DNA of 64,000 bases, taken from the NCBI RefSeq assembly GCF_013266735.1, contig NZ_JABSNU010000001.1, positions 558,001-622,000 of the forward strand. The letters are read 5' to 3'. The DNA comes from Pedobacter foliorum. GTDB lineage: Bacteria; Bacteroidota; Bacteroidia; Sphingobacteriales; Sphingobacteriaceae. Shown in pieces: positions 46,884-54,867 of this stretch (positions within the stretch are counted from its first letter, which is position 1; each line of letters starts with the position of its first letter). Below the pieces are notes generated by a model. That model did not search any database, was not told the origin of the DNA, and saw nothing but the letters and a program-made list of their open reading frames with translations. A program made the position numbers and the translations under genes.

Positions 46884-47912
46884 TCATTCCTCGCTACTGT
46901 CTTTTTCATACTGCCTGGCTGCCTGAGCAAGTCTTTTCTTCATTCTGGAAGCAAGATTTCTTGGAGAAAGCACCTTCATACACTCACCAAAACCAAGGAT
47001 TTCACGTTCAAGTTCAAAATTTAGCACGACATCAATTCTGATGGTCGTTCCCTCAGCATCTTCAGCTAGTAACTGCTGACTATGGTGAATGGGTTTGGTT
47101 AACACATAAGGTGCGTTGAGTTTATTGATCTTTAAAACTACTTTTTGTGCCCTGTCTTTTTCCGATTTGGTTACCCCAAGCAGGTCATCGAAATAACGGT
47201 CAAAATCTACACCTTTATAGGCTTTGTAGGGTTCCTCTGTTAAGGTCTGAAAACCAACAATGCGGTCCAGCGCCATGGTGATCAAGGCCTTTCCGTCCCT
47301 GGCTTTAACAATCAAAAACCAACGGTTCCGGTATTCCTTTAACAGATAGGGGTAATACACATTTCGGATGGGCGCTTTTGCCTTGAAAGACTGATATTCG
47401 ATCAGCAATGCTTTCTTTTGAAGAATCGCCTGATAGAGCGGATTAATGTGTTTCAACCCGCGAAGCTGTTTGTTCCCTTCAAACTGAATGTAATTTTCAT
47501 TCGGATGTGTAGACTTATACAGATTATTCTCCAGCTTGGTGATCATTTCAGTCATCTCATCAAAATAATTGAATCCCTCGAACTGTTTGAGTATGCCTAC
47601 AATTTCCTTCATCTTGTTCACATCAGCAGCATTGACGGGAACCTTTGTGATGCTGTACGAAGAATCACTATAAGCATAGAACTTTCTGTCAGTAACCACA
47701 ATTGGCGCATTATACCCCAGCTTATCACTACGCATCAATTGAATATCCGCCTGTATCGTGCGTTTACTAACGCCGGAAGTAATTCCTTCATACTCATACA
47801 GCATATGCGCCACACGCTCTATGATATCCTCCAAGGTCCATTTTCTGAACCTGTTCTTTAAACATTCATCAATGGTTCTATAGCGGATCAGCGCAAGTTT
47901 GTTAACAGACAT
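46884..47912 (-). CDS. WYL-domain transcriptional regulator
   Basis: A 342-aa regulator: an N-terminal helix-turn-helix (IIERVAHMLYEYEGITSGVSKRTIQADI, about 30-57), the WYL domain from about 150-220 (LIEYQSFKAKAPIRNVYYPYLLKEYRNRWFLIVKARDG) and a C-terminal WCX-like part. WYL domains sense nucleic-acid or nucleotide ligands and often govern defence or DNA/RNA-damage genes. The gene is divergent from a leader with tRNA-like RNA, slipin and RtcB. Two palindromes in the shared region are likely operators. A piece of its 3' part recurs at 41776-41879. Confidence 0.85.
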   Translation of the reverse strand: MSVNKLALIRYRTIDECLKNRFRKWTLEDIIERVAHMLYEYEGITSGVSKRTIQADIQLMRSDKLGYNAPIVVTDRKFYAYSDSSYSITKVPVNAADVNKMKEIVGILKQFEGFNYFDEMTEMITKLENNLYKSTHPNENYIQFEGNKQLRGLKHINPLYQAILQKKALLIEYQSFKAKAPIRNVYYPYLLKEYRNRWFLIVKARDGKALITMALDRIVGFQTLTEEPYKAYKGVDFDRYFDDLLGVTKSEKDRAQKVVLKINKLNAPYVLTKPIHHSQQLLAEDAEGTTIRIDVVLNFELEREILGFGECMKVLSPRNLASRMKKRLAQAARQYEKDSSEE

Positions 47913-47975
47913 ACAGCGATAATGTTAAAAGTCAATCTAAAATAACTGAAGGTAAAGCTATAAAATCAAAATCAC

Positions 47976-47994
47976 TACGCAATACAATTGCGTA
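47976..47994. promoter_or_regulatory. inverted-repeat operator candidate 1
   Basis: TACGCAAT-aca-ATTGCGTA, a perfect 8-bp inverted repeat with a 3-base spacer, located 64 bases upstream of the WYL start. The half-site recurs at operator candidate 2. It is probably bound by the WYL protein as autoregulation. Confidence 0.55.
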
Positions 47995-48086
47995 ATTAGA
48001 TTGAAATACATTATGAAATCCTCTGTATTAAAAATTATCTACCTGATATACTGTTATTTAAATTTTTAATCAAAACTAATTTCTAC

Positions 48087-48107
48087 TACGCAATTACGCT
48101 GCGTAAT
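48087..48107. promoter_or_regulatory. inverted-repeat operator candidate 2
   Basis: TACGCAAT (48087-48094) overlaps a second palindrome ATTACGC-t-GCGTAAT (48093-48107). The TACGCAAT half-site is identical to the one 111 bases to the left. It lies just upstream of the candidate -7 box at 48116, where a bound regulator would block or guide polymerase. Confidence 0.5.
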
Positions 48108-48115
48108 ACCAGCCG

Positions 48116-48123
48116 CACCTTTG
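48116..48123 (+). promoter_or_regulatory. candidate -7 box for the tRNA-mimic/slipin/rtcB transcript
   Basis: CACCTTTG differs from TAnnTTTG only at the first base and lies 9 bases after operator candidate 2. Transcription would begin near 48130, placing both tRNA-like modules in the transcript leader. No convincing -33 element was found. Confidence 0.35.
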
Positions 48124-48302
48124 TAATGTCAGCAATGACAACTGTTCTTTGAAAAAATATACCGTACAAAAGTACTTTAAGATATCCCTTTAAGGGGATG
48201 GCGGTTTTAAAGGATAAACATCCACAGTTGAGGGTTTCAAATGGCCCCATAGTATTGAGCTGATCAGCATCAATATTCTGATGTTTAGAATAGAAAGATC
48301 GT

Positions 48303-48370
48303 CACACGTTGTGTGTCGCGGGTTCGAATCCCGCTCCCGGATCAAAACGGGATAACTCAGTGGCTAGAGT
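48303..48370 (+). ncRNA. permuted tRNA-like module A
   Basis: Ordered as T-arm, acceptor, D-arm instead of the normal tRNA order. A hairpin CACAC-GTT-GTGTG (48303-48315) precedes a perfect T-arm GCGGG-TTCGAAT-CCCGC (48318-48334). Directly after it, TCCCG (48335-48339) pairs with CGGGA (48348-48352) across an 8-base loop, replacing an open acceptor stem. Two bases (TA, like tRNA positions 8-9) lead to a D-arm ACTC-AGTGGCTA-GAGT (48355-48370) with the GG dinucleotide of D-loops. The elbow of a tRNA can form but the anticodon arm is absent. Bacterial Y RNAs of the YrlA type mimic tRNA in a similar permuted way. Confidence 0.6.
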
Positions 48371-48380
48371 AACAACAATT

Positions 48381-48452
48381 GCAGGTTCGAATCCTGCTTT
48401 CCGACCAAAATAGGAAACGCAACTGGTAGCGAAGCAATGGGCTCAAAATCCA
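48381..48452 (+). ncRNA. permuted tRNA-like module B
   Basis: Repeats the design of module A ten bases further on. T-arm GCAGG-TTCGAAT-CCTGC (48381-48397) is followed by TTTCC (48398-48402), which pairs with GGAAA (48413-48417) across a loop that includes a CCA triplet. The D-arm is CGC-AACTGGTA-GCG (48418-48431), and then an anticodon-like hairpin TGGG-CTCAAAA-TCCA (48438-48452) with loop CTCAAAA, like a leucine CAA anticodon loop. The sequence differs from module A in every stem while pairing is kept, which argues for selection on structure. Confidence 0.6.
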
Positions 48453-48728
48453 AAGCAAAAAGAAGGGAGCCTTTTCAAATTTCCCAAACAAAAGGTATAA
48501 GGAAAAACTTTCGGTCAATAGGCAATTAAAAGCCCTATGGACAATTTGCACTATGCTATGCAGGAAATAGACAAGCCTGAGGCGAGTTGCCCAACAATAG
48601 TTCCTGAACAAATGAAAACTGTAGCATGCTGAACTGTGATAACGCTCCAACGTTCTCCAACGCGCTCAAGCGGTCCTAGCATTAAAGGTTCAAATGTTCC
48701 GACTGATTAAGGACAATAAACCCAGGAA

Positions 48729-48815
48729 AAGAACTTTCTTCCGCATAAAGCGAATGAAAGTTTTTCTAAATGCCTTAATGAAAAAACAGAAAACATAAGC
48801 CCACCATAAGGGTGG
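48729..48815 (+). other. two stem-loops in the slipin leader
   Basis: AAGAACTTTC (48729-48738) pairs with GAAAGTTTTT (48756-48765) in a 10-bp stem with one G-T pair; a second hairpin CCACC-ATAAG-GGTGG (48801-48815) ends 31 bases before the slipin ATG. They may separate the tRNA-like RNA from the coding part, protect a processed end or attenuate translation. There is no T-run, so simple termination is unlikely. Confidence 0.4.
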
Positions 48816-48846
48816 TCTAATCACAAACAATTAAAATCAAACAGAG

Positions 48847-49941
48847 ATGAAAAGAGTAACAATTAACACCAATTCTGTTGGATTGGTTTACAAAAAAGGA
48901 GAATTAAAAAACGTATTGACCGTAGGAAACTACTGGTTAGGTTTCAACGAAACAGTAGTGGTATATGACCTATCAAAAACATTCATTGCTTCAGTGGAAT
49001 TAGACGTTTTACTATTGAATAAAGATTTTGCGGACCTGGTAACGGTCGTAGAGGTAGAAGATACAGAGCTGGTGCTAGTTTATCAGAACAACAATTTTAA
49101 ACAGGTATTGACCGCAGGAAAGTATGCCTTCTGGAAAGGTTTAAATAAATATAGGTTCTTAACTGCCGACCTGAGTAAATATGAGATCACCGAGCAGATT
49201 GATAAAAATACTTTAGAGAAAGCTCCAATGTTAGCGCATATCAGGGCATATAAGGTAGAGACTTATGAAACCGGACTAATGATCGTAGATGGCGCATTTG
49301 AAAGCGTGTTGAAGCCAGGGAATTATGTATTCTGGAAAAACAGCACCACCATCCAGGTATTGAAAACTGATTTGAGGCAATTGAATATGGAAATTGTTGG
49401 ACAGGAAATCCTGACTAAAGACAAAGCCCAGCTTAGAATCAATTTCAGTGTACAATACAAGGTTACCAATGCCATGAAAGCATTGTTGGAAAACAAAGAG
49501 TTCGATAAGCAATTGTATGTGATCATCCAGTTGGCTTTAAGAGAATTCATTGGAAAAATGACCTTTGATGAATTGATGGAGAATAAAGAAAAAATCTCCG
49601 AAGGCATCATGACCATTGCGGCTGGTAAAGTAAGCTCACTTGGCGTCGAACTATTGAACTGCGGCGTGAAAGACATTGTATTGCCAGGAGACATCAGAGA
49701 CATCATGAATCAGGTGCTCGTTGCTGAAAAAAGAGCGCAAGCCAACCTGATCACCAGAAGGGAAGAAACAGCGTCTACAAGAAGTTTGCTAAATACCGCA
49801 AAGTTAATGGAAGACAATGCGATGCTCTACAAATTGAAAGAAATGGAATACGTAGAGAAAATTGCAGAAAAGATCAACAACATCAGCTTGTCGGGTAGTG
49901 GACAAATTGTAGATCAATTGAAACAAATTTTTGTAAAATAG
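48847..49941 (+). CDS. slipin/SPFH (Band 7) family protein
   Basis: A 364-aa SPFH-domain protein. The body shows two repeated halves (VGLVYKKGELKNVLTVGNYW and ETGLMIVDGAFESVLKPGNYVFWK), then the SPFH fold (ILTKDKAQLRINFSVQYKV, IVLPGDIRDIMNQVLVAEKRAQANLI) and a C-terminal helical segment. No transmembrane helix is clear, unlike typical stomatins. Slipin genes are often found next to rtcB in Bacteroidota; the role in RNA repair is unknown, perhaps scaffolding. The rtcB start lies 45 bases downstream. Confidence 0.85.
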   Translation: MKRVTINTNSVGLVYKKGELKNVLTVGNYWLGFNETVVVYDLSKTFIASVELDVLLLNKDFADLVTVVEVEDTELVLVYQNNNFKQVLTAGKYAFWKGLNKYRFLTADLSKYEITEQIDKNTLEKAPMLAHIRAYKVETYETGLMIVDGAFESVLKPGNYVFWKNSTTIQVLKTDLRQLNMEIVGQEILTKDKAQLRINFSVQYKVTNAMKALLENKEFDKQLYVIIQLALREFIGKMTFDELMENKEKISEGIMTIAAGKVSSLGVELLNCGVKDIVLPGDIRDIMNQVLVAEKRAQANLITRREETASTRSLLNTAKLMEDNAMLYKLKEMEYVEKIAEKINNISLSGSGQIVDQLKQIFVK

Positions 49942-49986
49942 GAATAGGTAATGTGCTCAGGAACATTACCTTTAAAAAGGAATAAA

Positions 49987-51408
49987 ATGAAAAGAAATAT
50001 AAACGGGAATGACCTGTTAGCCATAGGTTATCAACCAGGAGAAATATTGGGTTTAGCCATTAAAACGGCTTTAGCATTAACTGAACTCACTTTTAATGAA
50101 GCCAGTGATTTGCTAAGTAAGGTAAAGGATACTCCGGAAAATTATCTGGACGATGAAATCATGGAGCCACTGGCATCTGCCATCATAGAAGCCGCCAATG
50201 CGCCAGCAGACGAAGTGATCCCTTTAAAAGCCCATATACAGGGGTATGCACGATATGGTGAAGCCTTTATTGAAGAAGGTGCCAGAAAACAAATGGACAT
50301 TGCCATGAAACTACCGGTAACGGTAGGGGGAGCGCTGATGCCAGATGCACATCAAGGATATGGATTGCCAATTGGCGGGGTACTCGCAACCCGAAATGCC
50401 ATTATCCCTTACGGGGTTGGTGTAGATATCGGTTGCCGAATGGCACTTTCTATTTTCGACATCCCTGAAAGCCATTTTTACGGAAACGAAGCAAAGTACA
50501 AACGGGAATTGCTTGCCCATACTAAGTTCGGTGCCGGTCATGGCTTCCACGGGAGAGAAAAATCGGATCACGCAATTATGGATCACAATGATTTCAATGC
50601 GACAGCGATGTTAAAGCAATTAAAAGACAAAGCTTACTCGCAACTTGGAAGCTCCGGGGGTGGAAACCACTTTGTGGAGTGGGGAATCATAGAATTTGAG
50701 AAAAAAGATGAGGTGCTGGGTATTGAAAAAGGGAAATATGTAGCCTTATTGAGTCATTCAGGATCACGTGGGTTTGGTGCAACACTCGCTGGGTATTATA
50801 CCAAACTGGCAAAGGAACTTTGTAAACTTCCTCAGGAAGCCGCAAATCTGGCTTACCTGGACATGAATTCCGAAGAAGGACAGGAATATTGGCTAGCCAT
50901 GAACCTGGCTGGAGCTTATGCCTCTGCCTGTCATGAAGTGATCCATAACAAACTGAGCGAGGCCATAGGAGCGAGGGTACTGGCGAAAGTTGAAAACCAC
51001 CATAATTTTGCATGGAAAGAGATCTATAATGGGGAAGAAGTGATTGTACACCGTAAAGGAGCTACCCCTGCAGGGAAAGATGTCATGGGTATTATACCCG
51101 GCTCTATGACCGCACCCGGCTTTCTGGTAAGGGGAAAAGGTGAAGAAAAAGCCATCAATTCCGCTGCACATGGAGCCGGTAGACAAATGAGCCGTTCAAA
51201 GGCCATTAAAAGTATCACCAAGGAAGAAATGCGGGCCATATTGAAAGACCATAACGTAACCTTAATTGGTGCAGGCTTAGATGAGGCACCTATGGCCTAT
51301 AAGGACATCGATATGGTCATGAATGCGCAAAGAGAGCTTGTGGATATTGTTGCTAAATTCAGTCCTAAAATCGTAAGAATGGCCGACGATGGTAGTCGTG
51401 AGGATTAA
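49987..51408 (+). CDS. rtcB: RNA-splicing ligase RtcB
   Basis: A 473-aa GTP- and Mn-dependent ligase that joins 2',3'-cyclic-phosphate (or 3'-phosphate) and 5'-OH RNA ends, as after tRNA cleavage by toxins. Metal and catalytic residues are visible: D147 and C150 (GVDIGCRM), GAGHGFHGRE, SSGGGNHFVEWG, HSGSRGFG, and the GMP-accepting His 395 in AAHGAGRQMSRS. I preferred ATG 49987, preceded by AAAAGGAATAAA, over the upstream ATG 49951. The tRNA-like RNA in the leader suggests that its substrates or regulator are tRNA fragments. Confidence 0.95.
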   Translation: MKRNINGNDLLAIGYQPGEILGLAIKTALALTELTFNEASDLLSKVKDTPENYLDDEIMEPLASAIIEAANAPADEVIPLKAHIQGYARYGEAFIEEGARKQMDIAMKLPVTVGGALMPDAHQGYGLPIGGVLATRNAIIPYGVGVDIGCRMALSIFDIPESHFYGNEAKYKRELLAHTKFGAGHGFHGREKSDHAIMDHNDFNATAMLKQLKDKAYSQLGSSGGGNHFVEWGIIEFEKKDEVLGIEKGKYVALLSHSGSRGFGATLAGYYTKLAKELCKLPQEAANLAYLDMNSEEGQEYWLAMNLAGAYASACHEVIHNKLSEAIGARVLAKVENHHNFAWKEIYNGEEVIVHRKGATPAGKDVMGIIPGSMTAPGFLVRGKGEEKAINSAAHGAGRQMSRSKAIKSITKEEMRAILKDHNVTLIGAGLDEAPMAYKDIDMVMNAQRELVDIVAKFSPKIVRMADDGSRED

Positions 51409-51677
51409 GAGACCGATAATAGCAATCGGAATGGAAGAAAGGAAAGAATGAAATCAAAAAGGAAGTGCCAAAGAAAGAAATATGCTCCTAGCAAAAGGTG
51501 AATAAATGATGGAAGCACGTATTGCTGAACACAGAAACATCAAGAATTGGAACTGCTGAATTGTATCTTAGCGCTAAGCTTTTGTGCACTTTAATGTAAT
51601 TATTCACCTAATAATGAGTAGTGTATAAATTATTGAAATGAGCCTCATTAAGTTTATGGTCTAAAATTCAAATCGTA

Positions 51678-52133
51678 ATGACATCAAATAACCGAAAATC
51701 ATTTTTAGAATTAAGAATCATCTGGAAGGACGAGGACATGTTCGAGTTGAAAGCGACCGCATCGAACATTGATTTTTCCGGAACAACTCAGGTTTATGAT
51801 CAATCGGAGAACGTATTACGATTCGCATCAGCTTTAACAGATTTTCCAAAAGGCGACAAGACTTTATTTTTTGAGTCAGGTGAGAAAGATAGCTATGCCT
51901 ATTTTTCAATGAAATATTACCCAATTGGTAGAAGCGGACGAGTTGGAGTTGAAATAAAGTTGGAAAGTAATGTCGCAACAGCATTTAGACAAGAGGAAAA
52001 GAATAAATTGAAATTAGAAATCATTGTTGAACCTAGTGCAATTGATAATTTCCAGAAAGAATTGGTTCATTTAGCGAAGGCAGAAGAAGGCGGCGCTATA
52101 CTTTATGGTAACGACAATAGGATTGACAACTGA
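51678..52133 (+). CDS. WapI-family immunity-like protein
   Basis: A 151-aa soluble protein of beta-strand character (FLELRIIWKDEDMFELKATASN, then RVGVEIKLESN), resembling the WapI family that includes immunity proteins of contact-dependent toxins. No matching toxin gene is nearby. The C-terminal KELVHLAKAEEGGAILYGND is unusually Gly-rich. The 269 bases before it hold no gene. It may be an orphan immunity gene, common in Bacteroidota genome patchworks. Confidence 0.55.
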   Translation: MTSNNRKSFLELRIIWKDEDMFELKATASNIDFSGTTQVYDQSENVLRFASALTDFPKGDKTLFFESGEKDSYAYFSMKYYPIGRSGRVGVEIKLESNVATAFRQEEKNKLKLEIIVEPSAIDNFQKELVHLAKAEEGGAILYGNDNRIDN

Positions 52134-52315
52134 TTTGGACTTCAACGAATAATTAAATGAGCACTTGGGGGACGGGAATAAAAGACAACTGTCCATTCGC
52201 TAATCTAGTTTCTTCAGGTTCTTACAATATTTATTACTCCGTAATCTCCAACTGGGCATTTTATGGATAGGGATAAAACACAGCAGGCAGTAGTAAAGTC
52301 AATACTGGTAAATAG

Positions 52316-52495
52316 CTAATAATTTGATTGTTTAATTCTTTTAAGAATAAGTGGCAATACAATTAATCCGATTCCAACGCCAAACAATGATCCTTTTAAG
52401 CTGTCAGCCATATTGATGAAATGGGTAATTGCTATCGCTCCTGAAATAAAAAAAAGCCCAATAGGGATTAGTATAAAAGATTTGTCAAGTTTCAT
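52316..52495 (-). CDS. 59-aa small membrane protein
   Basis: Short minus-strand gene with ATG at 52495. The protein has two hydrophobic helices (FILIPIGLFFISGAIAI, about 7-23, and SLFGVGIGLIVLPLIL) and a Lys-rich tail (KRIKQSNY). The composition is that of a genuine small inner-membrane protein, perhaps immunity-like. The function is unknown. Confidence 0.5.
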   Translation of the reverse strand: MKLDKSFILIPIGLFFISGAIAITHFINMADSLKGSLFGVGIGLIVLPLILKRIKQSNY

Positions 52496-52608
52496 AATTC
52501 TTTCTATTTGTTGTTCAGGAATATTGACCTGTAATTACTACTGTCAACGTTTATGCTTTGCGTTTAGGGTAATTGAATATACAAAAATTGTAGGAGGACA
52601 AATTGGAA

Positions 52609-52770
52609 ATGTATAATATTAAACCTCAGCCTGACAGTGGAGCGGTAAACCGGGCACGCGATAAATATTGTCTTCTCCATTTATCAGGAATTTTGGCAAT
52701 ACTAATGCTTGCCCACTTTTATCGAAATTTACAAATAGATAAGTCCAGTTTAGCTACTTTAAATCTTTAG
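52609..52770 (+). CDS. possible 53-aa small protein
   Basis: Frame beginning MYNIKPQPDSGAV and containing a hydrophobic run (LLHLSGILAILMLAHFY). A purine-rich AGGAGG lies 11-16 bases before the ATG, a stronger ribosome site than most genes here have. Without a homologue it could still be a remnant; I rate it weak. Confidence 0.25.
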   Translation: MYNIKPQPDSGAVNRARDKYCLLHLSGILAILMLAHFYRNLQIDKSSLATLNL

Positions 52771-53111
52771 TATACTCATAAGCGCCCAAGAAACCTTGAA
52801 ATGCAGTATCGAATTAAAATCCATGAACACTATCAATTGCGCTCATTACATCTACGCTACCTACCTTTTCTCCATGTATTTAGCAGCATAAAAAAAATAT
52901 GCATTGGAACGGGCCTGGGCTTATTTCAAATGAGATCAGCGCATCAATGATGACCTCTTTAGATCAGGAGATAAATCAAGATTGGTATTACCATTTACCT
53001 TCAGGTGATTAAAGCAGCCCTAGCAACGCTCAACTGTCAGGTAAATGCTAAATAAATCAAAGTAATTCAAAATTAAATGAATAATCATTTAATTTTGAAC
53101 GAATTTTAATT
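52771..53111. other. intergenic stretch with no gene seen
   Basis: 341 bases of AT-rich sequence before the TetR gene. No frame with convincing coding features, no clear repeat. A palindromic patch AATTAAATGA-ATAATCATTTAATTTT at 53072-53097 just upstream of the TetR gene may be its operator. Confidence 0.4.
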
Positions 53112-53723
53112 ATGCGGACTAGAGATATCAATAAAGAACAATTGGTAAAGCAAAAAGCGATAGAAACTATTGTACTACACGGTTTGGAAGGCTTTACCAT
53201 TAATAAACTTGCGAAAGCCTGTGGGGTTTCGGTCGGCACACCTTACGTTTATTATAAAGATAAGGACGACCTTATTCTAAAGATCGTATTGGAAGAGGGT
53301 GCAAAAATGGAAGCGGCAATAAATAAAGGTTTCGATCCAGAGGCTTCACTCGAAGATGGCTTGCGGATCCAATGGCGTAATCGGTTCGATTATATGATGG
53401 AAAATCCTTTGCTGGGACAGTTTTTCGATCAGATCAGCAGTTCAACATACCATCAGCAGTTTCTTGAAATGTTCGCAAGCAATACAGACCCCTTCTTAAG
53501 TAAGTTCAAAAATAATATGGAGCGTTTCATCTCTAATAGTGTAATGCGGAGCGAAATGGATGATTTGCCCATTGATGTTTACTGGTCGATTGCATTTGGT
53601 CCTTTATATACTTTAATGCGCTTTCACCAACAAAGACACAGTATAACAGGAGCTTCGTTTGAAATCAGCGAAGCACTGATATGGACCACCTTTAAACTGG
53701 CACTGAAAGCTTTGAAAAAATAA
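53112..53723 (+). CDS. TetR/AcrR-family transcriptional regulator
   Basis: A 203-aa repressor-type protein. The helix-turn-helix is at residues 25-55 (FTINKLAKACGVSVGTPYVYYKDKDDLI), followed by a helical ligand domain. An AT-rich inverted repeat just upstream suggests autoregulation. The gene lies 34 bases before a sialate-esterase-like gene and may be co-transcribed with it. Confidence 0.9.
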   Translation: MRTRDINKEQLVKQKAIETIVLHGLEGFTINKLAKACGVSVGTPYVYYKDKDDLILKIVLEEGAKMEAAINKGFDPEASLEDGLRIQWRNRFDYMMENPLLGQFFDQISSSTYHQQFLEMFASNTDPFLSKFKNNMERFISNSVMRSEMDDLPIDVYWSIAFGPLYTLMRFHQQRHSITGASFEISEALIWTTFKLALKALKK

Positions 53724-53757
53724 CACGGCTCATAACAGCAACTACAATACGAAAAAT

Positions 53758-54612
53758 ATGATAAATTCCTTCTTGATGATAGGCCAATCAAATATGGCGG
53801 GTCGCGGATATTTGACTGATGTTAAACAGATTTATGATGAAAAGATCAAAATGCTGGTGAACGGTCGATGGCAAACGATGACAGAACCAATTAATTTTGA
53901 TAGGCCCACCTCCGGAATAGGACTTGCAGCATCATTCGCAGGTGCCTGGAGATTAAAAAATGATCAGGAAGAAATCGGGTTAATACCTTGTGCTGACGGA
54001 GGTACCAGTCTCGACGATTGGGCGGACGGAGGCGTACTTTTTGAAAACGCCGTATTGCAGACAAAGCTTGCTTTAAGAACCAGTAAATTGAATGGGATTT
54101 TATGGCACCAGGGGGAAAATGATAGTTTTGCTGGACTTTCTGATCTATATTATGATAAGCTGAATATAATCATTGATGCATTTCGCCGTGAGCTTAAGGC
54201 TCCAGATATTCCTTTTATTACCGGCGGCCTTGGTGATTATTTAAGCGGTGGCAGGTACGGTAAATATTTTACTGAATACAACCAGGTTAATCATGCACTT
54301 CAGAAATTAGCTGAAACGAAACCGAACTGCTATTTTGTAACGGCAAATGAATTAACGGCTAATGTAGATGGACTCCATTTTGATGCCATATCCCTGCGCA
54401 GGTTTGGCGTCCGGTATTTCAACTCATTTTTTGATAAGAAAAATATTCTGGTACCGCCTGCAGACGAGAATATGTTAATCGAAATCATACAGGATAGGGT
54501 TTTAACCAAAAAAGACCAGGCTGCATTGTTAGAGATTGATTTTGCCATTGGTAAAATGTCCTTAGCTGATCTGGAGGAAAAACTGGCACTGCTGAACCGG
54601 CAATCAATTTGA
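53758..54612 (+). CDS. SASA-domain (sialate O-acetylesterase-like) carbohydrate esterase
   Basis: A 284-aa SGNH-type esterase of the CE6/SASA group. Motifs are GQSNMAGRG (block I, Ser 10), CADGGTSLDDW, ILWHQGEND (block with catalytic surroundings) and DGLHFDA with the Asp/His pair. There is no signal peptide, so it acts in the cytoplasm unless exported otherwise. It removes acetyl groups from sugars. Neighbour of a TetR regulator; no glycosidase is adjacent. Confidence 0.8.
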   Translation: MINSFLMIGQSNMAGRGYLTDVKQIYDEKIKMLVNGRWQTMTEPINFDRPTSGIGLAASFAGAWRLKNDQEEIGLIPCADGGTSLDDWADGGVLFENAVLQTKLALRTSKLNGILWHQGENDSFAGLSDLYYDKLNIIIDAFRRELKAPDIPFITGGLGDYLSGGRYGKYFTEYNQVNHALQKLAETKPNCYFVTANELTANVDGLHFDAISLRRFGVRYFNSFFDKKNILVPPADENMLIEIIQDRVLTKKDQAALLEIDFAIGKMSLADLEEKLALLNRQSI

Positions 54613-54867
54613 AATGTTCATTGTCTCTAAGGGTAAAATCGAATAAAATCCGAGTACCTAAGAAAGCCTACCAATTAAAGAATTTCACACCGGATACCCG
54701 TAAAAAAACAAATTACAGACAGCACGCTGAAGGTAAATTCGTTGATGAATGGGGGAATGTAAAGATAATTAGAAATCATCAATTAAATAGGTTCTTCCAT
54801 ATCTGGATCTTCAGAACCCTCCAACATTCGTTGCTCCATAATCTCCAATGGGATATTTTGTAGGCAA
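54613..54867. other. intergenic stretch, possible gene remnants
   Basis: An 84-codon frame begins at 54609 but looks unlike a real gene at both ends; the middle (QHAEGKFVDEWGNVKIIRN) could be a toxin-tail remnant. On the minus strand near 54790-54850 a short frame ends EIMEQRMLEGSEDPDMEEPI, and a related but shorter end occurs near 52230-52270. Both may be decayed copies of one gene. Confidence 0.3.

Noticed and set aside
48318-48345. Possible ordinary tRNA gene ending CCCGCTCCCGGATCA
   Set aside because: The T-arm is perfect but no 5' acceptor, D-arm or anticodon arm lies upstream in the right order; the partner strand is downstream, giving a permuted mimic instead.
54609-54863. 84-aa gene overlapping the esterase by 4 bases
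   Set aside because: The ends show no coding character, it has no recognisable fold, and a coupling overlap alone is weak evidence.
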